This document shows, piece by piece, positions 8,605 through 18,069 of a stretch of DNA of 64,000 bases (the first letter of the stretch is position 1; each line of letters starts with the position of its first letter). The notes beneath the pieces are model-generated. The model saw only the letters and a program-made list of their open reading frames with translations, searched no databases and was not told where the DNA came from. This stretch comes from Haloarcula sp. H-GB4. Lineage in GTDB: Archaea; Halobacteriota; Halobacteria; Halobacteriales; Haloarculaceae. A program made the position numbers and the translations under genes. The DNA is taken from assembly GCF_030848575.1 (NCBI RefSeq), contig NZ_JAVDDX010000002.1, positions 992,001 to 1,056,000 on the forward strand. The letters run 5' to 3'.

Positions 8605-9798
8605 ATGACTCGACAGCCACACATAGACACGGTCGCAGTCGATACTGAGACGGCGTCAGCAGTAGGGGATGTCACGCTCCCGATACACCTCTCCTCGACC
8701 TACGAACTGGCCGGGCTCGACACGGACCTTTCTCTAGAGGACATCGACCCGGGGGAAGGAGAGTTCCTCTACTCGCGACTGTCGAACCCGACCCGACACG
8801 GCCTCGAACAGGAGTTAGCCGCGCTCGAGGGCGGAGATCGGGCCTATGCGTTCAGCTCGGGGACGGCAGCCGTTGCGACAGCAGTGTTCTCACTGGTCGA
8901 GCCGGGTGACCACGTCGTTGCGTTTGATGACCTGTACGCGGGCACGCGGCGAATGTTCGAAACGCTGTTCCGGGATCAGCTTGGGGTCGACGTGGAGTTC
9001 GTCGATGCGACCGATGTCGACGCTGTAGCGGCCGCGATGACACCGGCAACAGAACTAGTCTGGGTCGAGACTCCGACGAACCCGGGTATCAGACTGTGTG
9101 ACATCGACGCGATTGCGGCCGTCGCTGCCGACTACGACGCGACGGTCGGCGTCGACAACACTTTCGCAAGTCCGTACTTCCAACAGCCACTGTCACTCGG
9201 TGCAGACCTCGTGGTCCACAGCACAACGAAGTACCTCAACGGCCACAGCGATGCTGTCGGCGGCGCGCTGATTACCGACGACCCCGAGGTCGCCGAGCGG
9301 GTCGAGTTCCGCCAGCAGATCGCGCTCGGGAATATGCTCGCCCCGTTCGACAGCTATCTCATCTCGCGGGGCATCAAAACGCTGGGCGTCCGGATGACTC
9401 GCCACGAGAACAACGCCATGGCCCTCGCGCAGTACCTCGAGGACCACGAACGCGTCGAGACAGTCCACTACCCGGGGTTAGAGATCCACCCGCAGCACGA
9501 CCTCGCTCGCGAGCAGATGCAGGGCTTTGGCGGCGTGCTCTCGTTCGAACTGACCGGAGACATGGCCGACGCAAAGCGCTTCCTCGAAGCGTTAGAGACG
9601 GTGACGCTGGCAGTCAGCCTTGGCGGCGTCGAAAGTCTGGCGGAGCTTCCGGCGGCGATGACGCACGAACCGCTCTCACCGGCGGCACGGAACGATCTCG
9701 GCATCTCTGATACGCTCATCCGCCTTTCGGTGGGGATCGAGGACGTCGAGGACCTCCGGGCCGACCTGGAGCGCGGTTTCGCGGCGCTTGAGTCCTGA
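8605..9798 (+). CDS. Trans-sulfuration PLP enzyme (cystathionine gamma-synthase/lyase or O-acetylhomoserine sulfhydrylase)
   Basis: This Cys/Met-metabolism family enzyme has 397 residues. Hallmarks are TLPIHLSSTYEL near the N terminus, the YSRLSNPTRHGLEQELAALEG block, AYAFSSGTAAV (cofactor phosphate binding) and ETPTNPG. The internal-aldimine lysine is K209 in VVHSTTKYLNGH. The C-terminal signature LAVSLGGVESLAELPAAMTH is also present. The substrate cannot be decided by eye. An upstream in-frame ATG (8563) would add 14 residues. The TATA at 8536-8543 would place the transcript start near 8565, so the ATG at 8605 with a 40-nt leader is preferred. Confidence 0.85.
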   Translation: MTRQPHIDTVAVDTETASAVGDVTLPIHLSSTYELAGLDTDLSLEDIDPGEGEFLYSRLSNPTRHGLEQELAALEGGDRAYAFSSGTAAVATAVFSLVEPGDHVVAFDDLYAGTRRMFETLFRDQLGVDVEFVDATDVDAVAAAMTPATELVWVETPTNPGIRLCDIDAIAAVAADYDATVGVDNTFASPYFQQPLSLGADLVVHSTTKYLNGHSDAVGGALITDDPEVAERVEFRQQIALGNMLAPFDSYLISRGIKTLGVRMTRHENNAMALAQYLEDHERVETVHYPGLEIHPQHDLAREQMQGFGGVLSFELTGDMADAKRFLEALETVTLAVSLGGVESLAELPAAMTHEPLSPAARNDLGISDTLIRLSVGIEDVEDLRADLERGFAALES

Positions 9799-9864
9799 GC
9801 ACTGCGTGCGAACCCTGCCCCCACCCGTGGATTAATAGCTCTGTGGCCCATGAGAATGTGACAC

Positions 9865-10659
9865 ATGGATGTGCACGTGCAGGGTGGGCCGGCCGAACCG
9901 TTTCTCGGAGCGAGGGACCTCTTCTCGACGGAACACGACCTGAAACGACCAGTGACTGTCCGGGTCCGGGAGGACCCTGACGAGCGTACCCGCGTCAGCC
10001 ACAGCGATGACGCTCACAGGCTGACAATCTCCCGTCAAGCCGCGACGAGCGCGATGGCCCGCGAACTGGCGTTACACGAATACGCGCACATGCACCACCA
10101 CGAACGCGGACATCCGTCACACACACAATCGACGCGGGAAGCCATCTACCTCGCATTGGCGGGGCGCTCGGTCGAACAGCGAAAGCTCACGCACTGTTAC
10201 CAGATCGCCAACCACATGAAAGACGTCTACGCCGACGACATCTGGATGCCGGTGGTGCCCGGCGACAAACTGGTGCCGTTTCTGGAAGCCAGCCTCGCGG
10301 CTGCCGTCGCGGACCGGCCCGACGACCCACCGACATGGGACCGCTCGGCATCGCCGACTCGAGTGCGACATCTAGGCGAACCGGCCGCACGGCTGACACC
10401 AGCTGCAGACCCGGATATCACAGCCGTCAACGCGGCGTTCGCCCTTGCGCTGTGTGAGCGCCACGACCTAGTCGAGACGGACCACCGGCTGTACGACCTC
10501 GCCCACGCCGCGGCCCAAGACGCCGAATCGATCGACCTCGCGGAGTTCAAGCACCACTTCGCAGCACTCGCGCCCGAGCCGGACGAGTCCGAGTTTCGGA
10601 AGGCGCTCGTCGACGTGACTCGCGCGTACGCTGGCGGCGGCGGCCGCGCAGCAGACTGA
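9865..10659 (+). CDS. Conserved haloarchaeal protein with an HExxH motif, putative metallopeptidase
   Basis: The 264-residue soluble protein contains LALHEYAHMHHHERGH, with H71-E72-Y-A-H75 as a candidate zinc-binding HExxH helix followed by a His-rich stretch. The next helix region (STREAIYLALAG) carries a Glu that could be a third ligand. No signal peptide is visible, so it should act in the cytoplasm. I recognise it as a type of uncharacterised halophile-specific protein (possibly DUF5781), but not a named enzyme. A TATA-like GATTAATAG lies about 30 nt before the ATG. It could also be a structural metal protein. Confidence 0.72.
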   Translation: MDVHVQGGPAEPFLGARDLFSTEHDLKRPVTVRVREDPDERTRVSHSDDAHRLTISRQAATSAMARELALHEYAHMHHHERGHPSHTQSTREAIYLALAGRSVEQRKLTHCYQIANHMKDVYADDIWMPVVPGDKLVPFLEASLAAAVADRPDDPPTWDRSASPTRVRHLGEPAARLTPAADPDITAVNAAFALALCERHDLVETDHRLYDLAHAAAQDAESIDLAEFKHHFAALAPEPDESEFRKALVDVTRAYAGGGGRAAD

Positions 10660-10812
10660 AGCCGAATGCGCTAGTGCTGTCTGATTCACTGACGATCGGT
10701 GTTGTCACACGCAGGCGATGGCCTCGTTGCCGTCGACTGCAGGCTTCGCTCATGCGCGAATGTAGATTAGCCGGCAGAACTGTTTTTGCGTGGACTTGTG
10801 AACTAGTTGACC

Positions 10813-13800
10813 ATGACTGAGGCGCTTCGCGGCCGGCATCTCGACGGCGAAACCGATGTCGTCGGCGAACGGATCCGGGTATTACACATCGACGACGATC
10901 CCGACTTCGTGGCCGTCGCAGCGGATTCCCTAGAGGCCGCGGACGATCGAATCTCCGTCGAAACCGCGACCAGCGCACGAGACGGGCTTGACCGGCTCGC
11001 CCAGAAGGGATTCGACGCTGTCGTCTCCGACTACGATATGCCGAAGATGAACGGCGTCGAACTGCTCGATTCGATTCGGGAGACAAACCCGGATCTACCG
11101 TTCATTCTGTTCACCGGCAAAGGGAGTGAAGAGGTAGCCAGCGAAGCCATCTCGATGGGTGTAACCGACTATCTACAGAAGTCGTTCGGTGTCGAGGTGT
11201 ACGAACTGCTGGCCAACCGCATCGAAAACGCGGTCTCTGAGTACCGCGCGAAGCGACAGGCCGCCGAGTCAGAACGCCGCGTCCGTGAACTCACTGAGGC
11301 GACTCATGATATCCTCTGGGAGTTCACCGCCGACCTGAGTGAACTGCTCGTGATCAACTCCGCCTACGAGGATATCTGGGGCCGGTCAGTTGCCAAGCTC
11401 CGGGAGAACCCCCACGACTTCCTGAACGGGATCCACCCCGAGGACCGTGAACTGATGAAAGACACGATGCAGAGCCTCATGGATGGCGAGTCGGCCGATG
11501 TCGAATGCCGTGTCAACGCAGCAGAAGAATATCAGCGCTGGGTCTGGATACAGGGCGAGCCGATCACGAACGACGCCGGTGAGATAGTTCGTGTGGCCGG
11601 ATTCGCTCGTGACATCACCGAGCGGCGGAACCGCGAGCGCGAGCTCGAAGCCACAAAGAACCAGCTCGCGGAGCACAACCAGACGCTCCGGACACTCTAC
11701 GAGATCAGCGCCGACGCCGACGCCTCGTTCGAAGAGAAGATACAGGCAGTCCTGGACCTAGGCCGGGAGCGTCTTGGGACCGCTAGCGCGTTCCTGTCCT
11801 CGAATGATATTGACCGCGATGAGTTCACCATCCGCTATGCGAGCGGAAGCGATGACCGACTCAAGCCGGGAACTGTCACGCCACTGTCACAGTCGTACTG
11901 CCGGAAGATGATCGATACAGGGAGCATCATGGCAATCGCGGAGGCACCCGAAGAGGGGTGGGCCTCGGACCCGGCATACGAACGCTGGGAATACGAGACG
12001 TACATCAGCGGCGAGGTCCGTGTCCGTGACGCACATTCAGGGACGCTCTGTTTCGTTGACCGGGCGCACCGCGAGACACCGTTCACGGAGGAAGAAAAGA
12101 CGTTTGTCCATCTCGCAACGCAGTGGGTGAGCTATGAACTCGAACGCCAACAGCGCGAGCAGCGCCTCGAGCGGTACAAAGAGTACACGGACGATATGCT
12201 GGATGCCATCGACGACGTGTTCTACGTCCTCGACAGCGACGGCCGCTTCCGGCGCTGGAACGAGAGTCTGCTGAACGTGACCGGCTACTCGGCCGCGGAA
12301 GTAGCTGGGACCCACGGAACCGAGTTCTTCCCGGAGGAGTATCGAGACCTCGTTGCGGCCGCTATCGAATCGGTGTTCGAGGGCGGAACCACCCGCGTGG
12401 AGATACCGTTTGTTGCGAAATCCGGGGACCGGATTCCCCACGAGTTCACGGCGACCCGTGTCGAGGACCCTGACGGGAATCCGATGCTGGCCGGCATCGG
12501 CCGAGATATCACCGAACGGAAGGCACGTGAACAGGAGCTTACGCGGACGAAGGAGCTTCTCGATCAGGCCCAGCGGATCGCGAGTGTCGGCGGCTGGGAG
12601 ATAGACGTGACGACTGACCCACCGGAGTTGACGGCGACAGGCGAGTTCTACCGACTACACGGCTTGACACCGGAGGCGGAGATGAGCATCGAATCTCTCG
12701 TCGATCTGTACCATCCCGACGACAGAGAAACGATCATGGCTGAGTTCCATCGAGCAATAGAAACGACCGAAGGGTACGACATGGAGGTGCGCATCGAGGA
12801 CGACGACACGTACCGGTGGGTCCGAACACTGTGTGAACCGGTCACCGAGAACGGCGACGTTGTCAAGCTCCGGGGCTCGGTTCAGGATATCACTGACCGA
12901 AAGCTCCGGGAGCGTGAACTTGAGGGTGCACGCGAACGGATGGAGATCGCGCTGGAGACCACCAATGCGGTCGTCTGGGACCGCGAGTTCGAGTCCGGCG
13001 ACCTATCGTACTACCCCGGGTCCGAGACACTGTACGACACTGACATCGAGTCGCTGGACGAGTTTTTACCGCTGGTCCATCCAGAGGACCAGGCAGACGT
13101 GGCGGCCCGCATTGAGTCGGCAGCCGAAAGCGGGACGTATGAAGCCGAATTCCGGATCATCTGTGACGGCGAGGTCCGCTGGATAGAGGCGAAGGGGCGC
13201 GTCGAATCCGACAGCGACGGGACACCGGTCCGAGCAATCGGTATTGACCGGGACATCACTGAGCGTAAGCGCCGCGAGCAGGAACTGGAAGAGACGAACG
13301 AACGCCTCGAAGAGTTCACTAGCATCGTCAGCCACGACCTCAGGAATCCGCTGTCAGTCGCCGAGGGGCGCATCGAACTGGCCCAGCAGGAGTACGATAG
13401 CGAACACCTCGACAGCGCCAGTGACGCGCTCGAACGGATGCGAACGCTCATCGACGACCTGCTCGCGACCGCACGCGATGAGCAGTCGCCGGTTGACGGC
13501 GGCGTAGTGGCGCTCACGGACGCGGCCGAACAGTGCTGGCACAACGTCGAAACCAGCGACGCCAACCTCACTGTCGAGACGGACGCCGTTGTTCGTGCCG
13601 ACAGGAGTCGATTGGAACAACTGCTTGAGAACCTGTTCAGTAACAGCGTGGAGCACGGCAGCGACGACGTGGCAGTCACCATCGGAGAACTTGACGATGG
13701 CTTCTATGTCGAGGACGACGGCGAGGGTATCGACGAGGAAAACCGGTCACGCGTGTTCGAAACAGGCTACTCGACATCGGACGCTGGAACCGGATTTGGG

Positions 13801-13911
13801 CTCTGGATCGTCGCGGAGATCGCCGATGCCCACGACTGGACGGTGACTATCGACGAGAGTAGCGAGGGCGGCGCACGGTTCGAGATTACCGGTGTCGATA
13901 TCGTGGAGTAA
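10813..13911 (+). CDS. Multi-PAS hybrid sensor histidine kinase with N-terminal receiver domain
   Basis: The product has 1032 residues. A receiver domain comes first (residues about 21-140; acidic pocket D27-D29, phospho-acceptor D73 in VVSDYDMPKMNG, K103 in FTGKGSEE). A PAS domain (about 155-275), a GAF-like domain (about 300-440) and three further PAS/PAC modules follow, each ending in DITER-like motifs. The HisKA box IVSHDLRNP has H841, and HATPase_c has an N box (NLFSNSVEHG), G1 (DDGEGI) and G2 (GTGFGLWIV). No membrane helix is seen, so it is a cytosolic kinase. The ATG at 10813 is preferred over a TTG six bases upstream; a T-rich box lies 27 nt before it. The signal is unknown. Confidence 0.9.
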   Translation: MTEALRGRHLDGETDVVGERIRVLHIDDDPDFVAVAADSLEAADDRISVETATSARDGLDRLAQKGFDAVVSDYDMPKMNGVELLDSIRETNPDLPFILFTGKGSEEVASEAISMGVTDYLQKSFGVEVYELLANRIENAVSEYRAKRQAAESERRVRELTEATHDILWEFTADLSELLVINSAYEDIWGRSVAKLRENPHDFLNGIHPEDRELMKDTMQSLMDGESADVECRVNAAEEYQRWVWIQGEPITNDAGEIVRVAGFARDITERRNRERELEATKNQLAEHNQTLRTLYEISADADASFEEKIQAVLDLGRERLGTASAFLSSNDIDRDEFTIRYASGSDDRLKPGTVTPLSQSYCRKMIDTGSIMAIAEAPEEGWASDPAYERWEYETYISGEVRVRDAHSGTLCFVDRAHRETPFTEEEKTFVHLATQWVSYELERQQREQRLERYKEYTDDMLDAIDDVFYVLDSDGRFRRWNESLLNVTGYSAAEVAGTHGTEFFPEEYRDLVAAAIESVFEGGTTRVEIPFVAKSGDRIPHEFTATRVEDPDGNPMLAGIGRDITERKAREQELTRTKELLDQAQRIASVGGWEIDVTTDPPELTATGEFYRLHGLTPEAEMSIESLVDLYHPDDRETIMAEFHRAIETTEGYDMEVRIEDDDTYRWVRTLCEPVTENGDVVKLRGSVQDITDRKLRERELEGARERMEIALETTNAVVWDREFESGDLSYYPGSETLYDTDIESLDEFLPLVHPEDQADVAARIESAAESGTYEAEFRIICDGEVRWIEAKGRVESDSDGTPVRAIGIDRDITERKRREQELEETNERLEEFTSIVSHDLRNPLSVAEGRIELAQQEYDSEHLDSASDALERMRTLIDDLLATARDEQSPVDGGVVALTDAAEQCWHNVETSDANLTVETDAVVRADRSRLEQLLENLFSNSVEHGSDDVAVTIGELDDGFYVEDDGEGIDEENRSRVFETGYSTSDAGTGFGLWIVAEIADAHDWTVTIDESSEGGARFEITGVDIVE

Positions 13912-13959
13912 TAGCGTAGCGAAGCCATCAGTTGTACTCAGTCGTACGCAAGCGACTGG

Positions 13960-14670
13960 CTAGACCGGGACAAGCGGCGACACCGCCAGCGCGATGCCGA
14001 GGGCCAGTACCGGGTAGTCACGACGGTCGAATGTGAGCGGCGGAAGCGTCGGGTTCCAGGCGAAACAGCGGGCCCGCAGGGCGACCGAGAGCCGGTCTGA
14101 GCGGTCGAGCGTCCGTTCCAGTGACCGGACGGCAAGCAGCCGAACGCGGTCCCGGAGCGGGCGGGCCTCGCCGCCACGGGCGTGGATCGCGTCGCGCACC
14201 TCTCGAACGTCAGCGAGCACCAGCGGGAATAACCGGACGACAAGCGCCATCCCGATGCCGAGAATCTGGCCGGGCTTCCCGGGTATCAGACGCTGGACCG
14301 CCGCCCGCGTGTCCCGGACCGGCGTCGACGTGAGGTAGGCGGCGCTGACGAGCAACACCGGGAGGACACGCCCGACGTGCAAGGCAGAGCGGAGCGCCGG
14401 GTCGATCCGAAACCACGGTGGGCCAAGCGCCACGCCGGCGACGAACGGGGCCAGCGCCAGCACTGCGAGGACGACCCGATACGAGTGCAAAACGGCCAGT
14501 GGCGAGAGCCGCGCCGCCGCGAGGGTACCCAGTGCGAATGCGAGCGTCCCGAGAAGCCATGGGAGCGTGGGGTGAGCGACCGCGGCAATAGCGAGCCCGA
14601 ACTGGACCAGCAGCTTCGACCGTGGGTCCAGCCGATGCGCAAACGTCGTGCCGGGTCGGTAGCTCAACAT
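13960..14670 (-). CDS. bioN: Energy-coupling factor transporter membrane protein BioN (EcfT)
   Basis: The 236-residue polytopic protein has about five membrane helices. It starts RPGTTFAHRLDPRSKLL, the typical EcfT opening. The coupling-helix Arg-rich motifs are present as DAIHARGGEARP and VALRARCF. It couples the ATPase BioM to the biotin-binding component BioY. Its start overlaps the bioM end by 7 nt and all three genes are in one operon, which assigns the substrate as biotin. Alone, the sequence would only say EcfT/CbiQ family. Confidence 0.88.
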   Translation of the reverse strand: MLSYRPGTTFAHRLDPRSKLLVQFGLAIAAVAHPTLPWLLGTLAFALGTLAAARLSPLAVLHSYRVVLAVLALAPFVAGVALGPPWFRIDPALRSALHVGRVLPVLLVSAAYLTSTPVRDTRAAVQRLIPGKPGQILGIGMALVVRLFPLVLADVREVRDAIHARGGEARPLRDRVRLLAVRSLERTLDRSDRLSVALRARCFAWNPTLPPLTFDRRDYPVLALGIALAVSPLVPV

Positions 14671-15368
14671 CGCGGGTCTCGGATGCCGAGGTCCGGGAGG
14701 GTGTCGAGCGCTTCGGCTGGCGACGCATCGAGAACGACCTGCCCCTCGTGCAGCGCGACGACGCGGTCGGCCCGCTCGTGGAGGTCCCGGAGATCGTGCG
14801 TGACGATGATGACACCCGTGCCATCAGCGACCAGCGCGTCGAGGTGGTCAAGCACTGACTTCCTCGCCGGCCAGTCGAGTCCGACGAGCGGTTCGTCGAG
14901 CACGAGGTAATCCGGCTCCATAGCGAGTGCGCCGGCGATGGCGACGCGGGCCTGCTCACCGCCGGAGAGAGCGTCGATACGGCTCTCGGCGGCACCACCG
15001 AGGTCGACAGCGTCGAGCGCCGTCTCGACCCGGCGGTCGATCTCTGTCCTGTCGAGCCCGAGGTTCTCCGGGCCGAAGGCCACGTCAGCCGCTACGGTCG
15101 CAGCGACGAACTGGTCGCGTGGGTGCTGGAACACCATCCCGATGCGCGTCCGGGCGACGACGGGGTCGTCCGTCACGTCTGTTCCGTCGACAGTGACCGT
15201 TCCGGCGTCGGGGGCCAGTAAGGCGTTGAAATGCCGGACAAGCGTCGTCTTACCGCTCCCATTGGGCCCGGCGAGCAGACAGTACTGGCCAGCAGGTATC
15301 GACAGCGTCACCCCGTCGAGGACATCGACATCGCCGTACCGATAGCGCAGGTTGCTGACCTCGATCAT
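14664..15368 (-). CDS. bioM: Energy-coupling factor ATP-binding protein BioM (EcfA)
   Basis: This 234-residue ABC ATPase has Walker A GPNGSGKTT (near residue 36), Q-loop FQHPRDQF, signature LSGGEQARVA and Walker B YLVLDEPLVGLD. It ends with the H-loop phrase VTHDL. Q-loop and length fit the EcfA/CbiO group. The ATG at 15368 shares one base with the bioY stop codon (TGATG), so the genes are translationally coupled. It powers biotin uptake with BioN and BioY. Only one ATPase gene is present, so a homodimer is likely. Confidence 0.9.
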   Translation of the reverse strand: MIEVSNLRYRYGDVDVLDGVTLSIPAGQYCLLAGPNGSGKTTLVRHFNALLAPDAGTVTVDGTDVTDDPVVARTRIGMVFQHPRDQFVAATVAADVAFGPENLGLDRTEIDRRVETALDAVDLGGAAESRIDALSGGEQARVAIAGALAMEPDYLVLDEPLVGLDWPARKSVLDHLDALVADGTGVIIVTHDLRDLHERADRVVALHEGQVVLDASPAEALDTLPDLGIRDPRC

Positions 15369-15946
15369 CAATCGCCGAGGTACCCACCCTGCACGATGGC
15401 GATCGCGATACCGAGCTTCAGGAGGTCAAGCGGGATATACGGAGCCATCACAGCGGCGGCGCGAGTGAGTGGTAGGCCAGTTACGAATGACATCCACGGG
15501 ATGCCGATAGCATACACGACGGCAACCGCCGCGGTGAGCGCGACGACCTGCACCGGGACAGAGAGGTTCACGACCGGTTTCGGCGCTATGCTCCGGTGCG
15601 CGATGGCGCCGGCAACGACCGCACCGACGAGGAAGCCAACAAGGAAGCCGCCGGTCCCCTGCCCGGCAATGACGTAGCCCAGACCCGCGTTCGCGTTCGA
15701 GAATACCGGAGCGCCGGCAATACCGACAAGCACGTACAACAGCAGGGCGACGCCGCCCCACAGCGGCCCCAACAGCAGGCCGGCGAAGAACATCCCGAAG
15801 GGCTGTAGCGAGAACGGCGGTAGCGTCCCCGGGAGCGGGATAGATATCTGTGCGAGCGCCGCGGTCAGCGCCGCGAGCAGCACCGCCTTCGTGAACAAGC
15901 CCACAGTGTCGTCATCAACGAGGTCGACAGATTGCTCTGTTGCCAT
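15368..15946 (-). CDS. bioY: Biotin-specific S component BioY
   Basis: The 192-residue membrane protein has six predicted helices. BioY hallmarks are ISIPLPGTLPPFSLQPFGMFFAGLLLGPLWGG-like spacing in the first third, VGIAGAPVFSN, and the loop GGFLVGFLVGA. BioY binds biotin and docks to BioMN. It is the first gene of the operon. A TATA-like box (GGCTATATTT on the minus strand, 15970-15979) lies about 28 nt before the ATG, giving an almost leaderless mRNA. No biotin operator is obvious. Confidence 0.92.
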   Translation of the reverse strand: MATEQSVDLVDDDTVGLFTKAVLLAALTAALAQISIPLPGTLPPFSLQPFGMFFAGLLLGPLWGGVALLLYVLVGIAGAPVFSNANAGLGYVIAGQGTGGFLVGFLVGAVVAGAIAHRSIAPKPVVNLSVPVQVVALTAAVAVVYAIGIPWMSFVTGLPLTRAAAVMAPYIPLDLLKLGIAIAIVQGGYLGD

Positions 15947-15969
15947 GGGTCTCCCTCTCTCGTCAACTG

Positions 15970-15979
15970 AAATATAGCC
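15970..15979 (-). promoter_or_regulatory. TATA box of the bioYMN operon
   Basis: The minus strand reads GGCTATATTT. Its centre is about 28 nt upstream of the bioY ATG at 15946, the standard archaeal distance to the transcription start. Confidence 0.55.
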
Positions 15980-16020
15980 AGTGGTTCACGGAGCGCGTTT
16001 CCGCTGGCCGCCCGCGTCGT

Positions 16021-17397
16021 TCACTCGGCGGGCGTGACGCGCACGAGTACGTCGTCACGCTCTCGCGGGAATCCGTCGCCAGCCCGCCCGTCGCGGTTCG
16101 ACGTGACGAGGTACAGCCCGCCGTCTGGGCCCTGCTCAACGTGGCGAATCCGACCGAGTTCGTCGGCCAGCAGAGAGTGGGTCGTCGCGGTGTAGGCGTC
16201 GTCGGTCCAGTCCGCGTCGTACACCTCGGCGTCGGCACCCGGTGGCAGGTCCGCACCGGCCGGTGTTAGCGTCGTCATGAGGAGTTTCTGACCCTTCAGG
16301 CCACCGGTGAGCAGTCGGTTCCGGAGCAAGGGCACAGCATCGCCGGTGTAAAACAGCGAGCCGGCGGGTGCCCACCCGCCAGTGTTGCCCGTGTTGGCGA
16401 GCGGCCGCCGGACCTCGGGGTCAGCATCGAGGTACTCCGCGTGCTTGCGAGTGTCGGGCCAGCCGTAGTAGCCCCCAGCTTCGAGACGGTTGAGTTCGTC
16501 CCGTCCGGTCGGGCCGTGCTCGGAGGCGACGAGCGTCCCGTCGGGGAGCCAGGCCAGTCCCTGTGGGTTCCGGTGGCCGTAGGTGAACACCCGCGGGTCT
16601 CCGCCCAGATTTGGGTTCCCGGGCGCAGGGTTGCCCGCAGGCGTCACGCGGAGGACCTTCCCGCCGAGCGAGTCGGTGTCGGCAGACAGTTCGCCGTCGC
16701 CCGCGTCCCCCGTCGTAATCCAGAGATAGTTCTCGGGGCCGAACGTGAGCCGCCCGCCGTTGTGTATCTTGCTCCCGGGAATGTCGCCGATGAGGACTGA
16801 CTCCGTGGCAGCCGGGTCCTCGGCCGACACGTCCATCGCGACGACCCGATTGACCCGTACGTCGTCGGCGGTCATTGTCGTGTAGTAGACGTACACCACC
16901 GGCGGATCGGGATAGGTTGGGTGTGCGGCGACGCCGAGCGTGCCGCCCTCACCGCCGGTGACCCACCAGCTGTCGTCGCTTGATTCCGCGTCGATGACCT
17001 CGGCCGGTTCAGTGACTGTTCGAACGCTGCCGTCCACGAACGAGAGGACGCGTCCGACCCGTTCGGTGAGAAACAGCGTTCCGTCCGCGGCAAACGAGAG
17101 GTCCCACGGGATTTCGAGGTCTTCTATGAGTGGTTCGGTGGCGAGCGGCGTGTCAGCCGGCGACGTGGTCGGAGCCGTCCAGTCGGTGTCGGGAGACTGG
17201 GTACGCTCGTGGCTGAGGGATACGTCGTAGCGCTCCAGCGCCCGGGTCGGGCCTGCCGCCGTTGTAGTCGTCGGGTCCGGGGGCTCCGTCTGTGTCCCGG
17301 ACTCACCGCGACAGCCGGCCAGTACAGTCGCTCCGATACCGCCAAGCGCGGCGAGATACTGGCGGCGGGAGCGGGCGTCACGGCAGGGGTTTCGCAT
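16021..17397 (-). CDS. PQQ-dependent sugar dehydrogenase-like lipoprotein (GSDH / sorbosone dehydrogenase family)
   Basis: The 458-residue product begins with a twin-arginine lipoprotein signal (SRRQYLAALGGIGATVLAGC). Export is therefore folded via Tat, with lipid attachment to the first Cys and a Thr-rich linker after it. The body is a six-bladed beta-propeller of the glucose/sorbosone dehydrogenase family: LEIPWDLSFAADGTLFLTERVGRV, GGEGGTLGVAAHPTYPD, IHNGGRLTFGPENYLWITTGDAG, FTYGHRNPQGLAWLPDG and ASEHGPTGRDELNRLEAGGYYGWP. The His residues and the GHRNPQG block are those used for PQQ and catalysis in the family. I chose the ATG at 17397 because it starts the Tat signal. Substrate and real PQQ use are unknown. 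Confidence 0.87.
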   Translation of the reverse strand: MRNPCRDARSRRQYLAALGGIGATVLAGCRGESGTQTEPPDPTTTTAAGPTRALERYDVSLSHERTQSPDTDWTAPTTSPADTPLATEPLIEDLEIPWDLSFAADGTLFLTERVGRVLSFVDGSVRTVTEPAEVIDAESSDDSWWVTGGEGGTLGVAAHPTYPDPPVVYVYYTTMTADDVRVNRVVAMDVSAEDPAATESVLIGDIPGSKIHNGGRLTFGPENYLWITTGDAGDGELSADTDSLGGKVLRVTPAGNPAPGNPNLGGDPRVFTYGHRNPQGLAWLPDGTLVASEHGPTGRDELNRLEAGGYYGWPDTRKHAEYLDADPEVRRPLANTGNTGGWAPAGSLFYTGDAVPLLRNRLLTGGLKGQKLLMTTLTPAGADLPPGADAEVYDADWTDDAYTATTHSLLADELGRIRHVEQGPDGGLYLVTSNRDGRAGDGFPRERDDVLVRVTPAE

Positions 17398-17446
17398 AGA
17401 TTTCTCTGCCGAGTATGGAAGAATAAAGATGTCGGAGACAGCCGAG

Positions 17447-18067
17447 TTAGCGAGCGGCAGCCGCGACGCGTTCTTTCTCTTCTTTCTGGTTGACGGCGTA
17501 GGTCTGGACGTCGTCGTTAGCAGCACCGATGAGCTGCTGTGCGAGCGATTCGGCGGCACTCGTGGTGGTCTTGAACGAGCCACCGTAGACGCCCTCAGCG
17601 AGGAACTTCAGGGCCTGGTCGACGCGGCGCTGTGGCGCGACGTCGACGGCCTTCGGGACCGAGATACCACCGTATTTCAGGCGGACGGTCTCCTCTCGGG
17701 GGGCGCTGTTCTCGACAGCACTGACGAGCACCTGAATCGGGTTCTCGTCGGTGCGCTCGTGAACGATTTCGAACGCCTCGGTGACGATGGAGGTCGCAAG
17801 CTGTTTCTTGCCCGTGTTCTCGTCAGTCTGCATCAGGCGGTTGACCAGCCGCTCGACGATGCTGATCTCGCTTTTCTTGAACTGCTTGTCCGCGTGTCGC
17901 CCCATCGTGTGGGCGATCGGCGTGACAGTGATGTAGCGCTCGGTCGAGGGGTCGGAGTACTCGATGTCCGTGATTTCCCACTCGCCGAACAGCTTCGCGC
18001 GGGCCGTCTCCGACTCGCTTTCCTCAGCCGCGTCAGCGTCAGCTTCGGGTGTGTCTTCTGCACTCAT
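17447..18067 (-). CDS. rpsG: 30S ribosomal protein S7 (uS7)
   Basis: The 206-residue product is archaeal S7, with an acidic N-terminal extension (MSAEDTPEADADAAEESE) typical of halophiles. The S7 core includes RLVNRLMQTDENTGKK, NPIQVLVSAVENSAPREE, and SVPKAVDVAPQRRVDQALKF. It nucleates 30S head assembly. It starts 2 nt after the rpsL stop codon and is co-transcribed with it. Confidence 0.96.
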   Translation of the reverse strand: MSAEDTPEADADAAEESESETARAKLFGEWEITDIEYSDPSTERYITVTPIAHTMGRHADKQFKKSEISIVERLVNRLMQTDENTGKKQLATSIVTEAFEIVHERTDENPIQVLVSAVENSAPREETVRLKYGGISVPKAVDVAPQRRVDQALKFLAEGVYGGSFKTTTSAAESLAQQLIGAANDDVQTYAVNQKEEKERVAAAAR

Positions 18068-18069
18068 GG

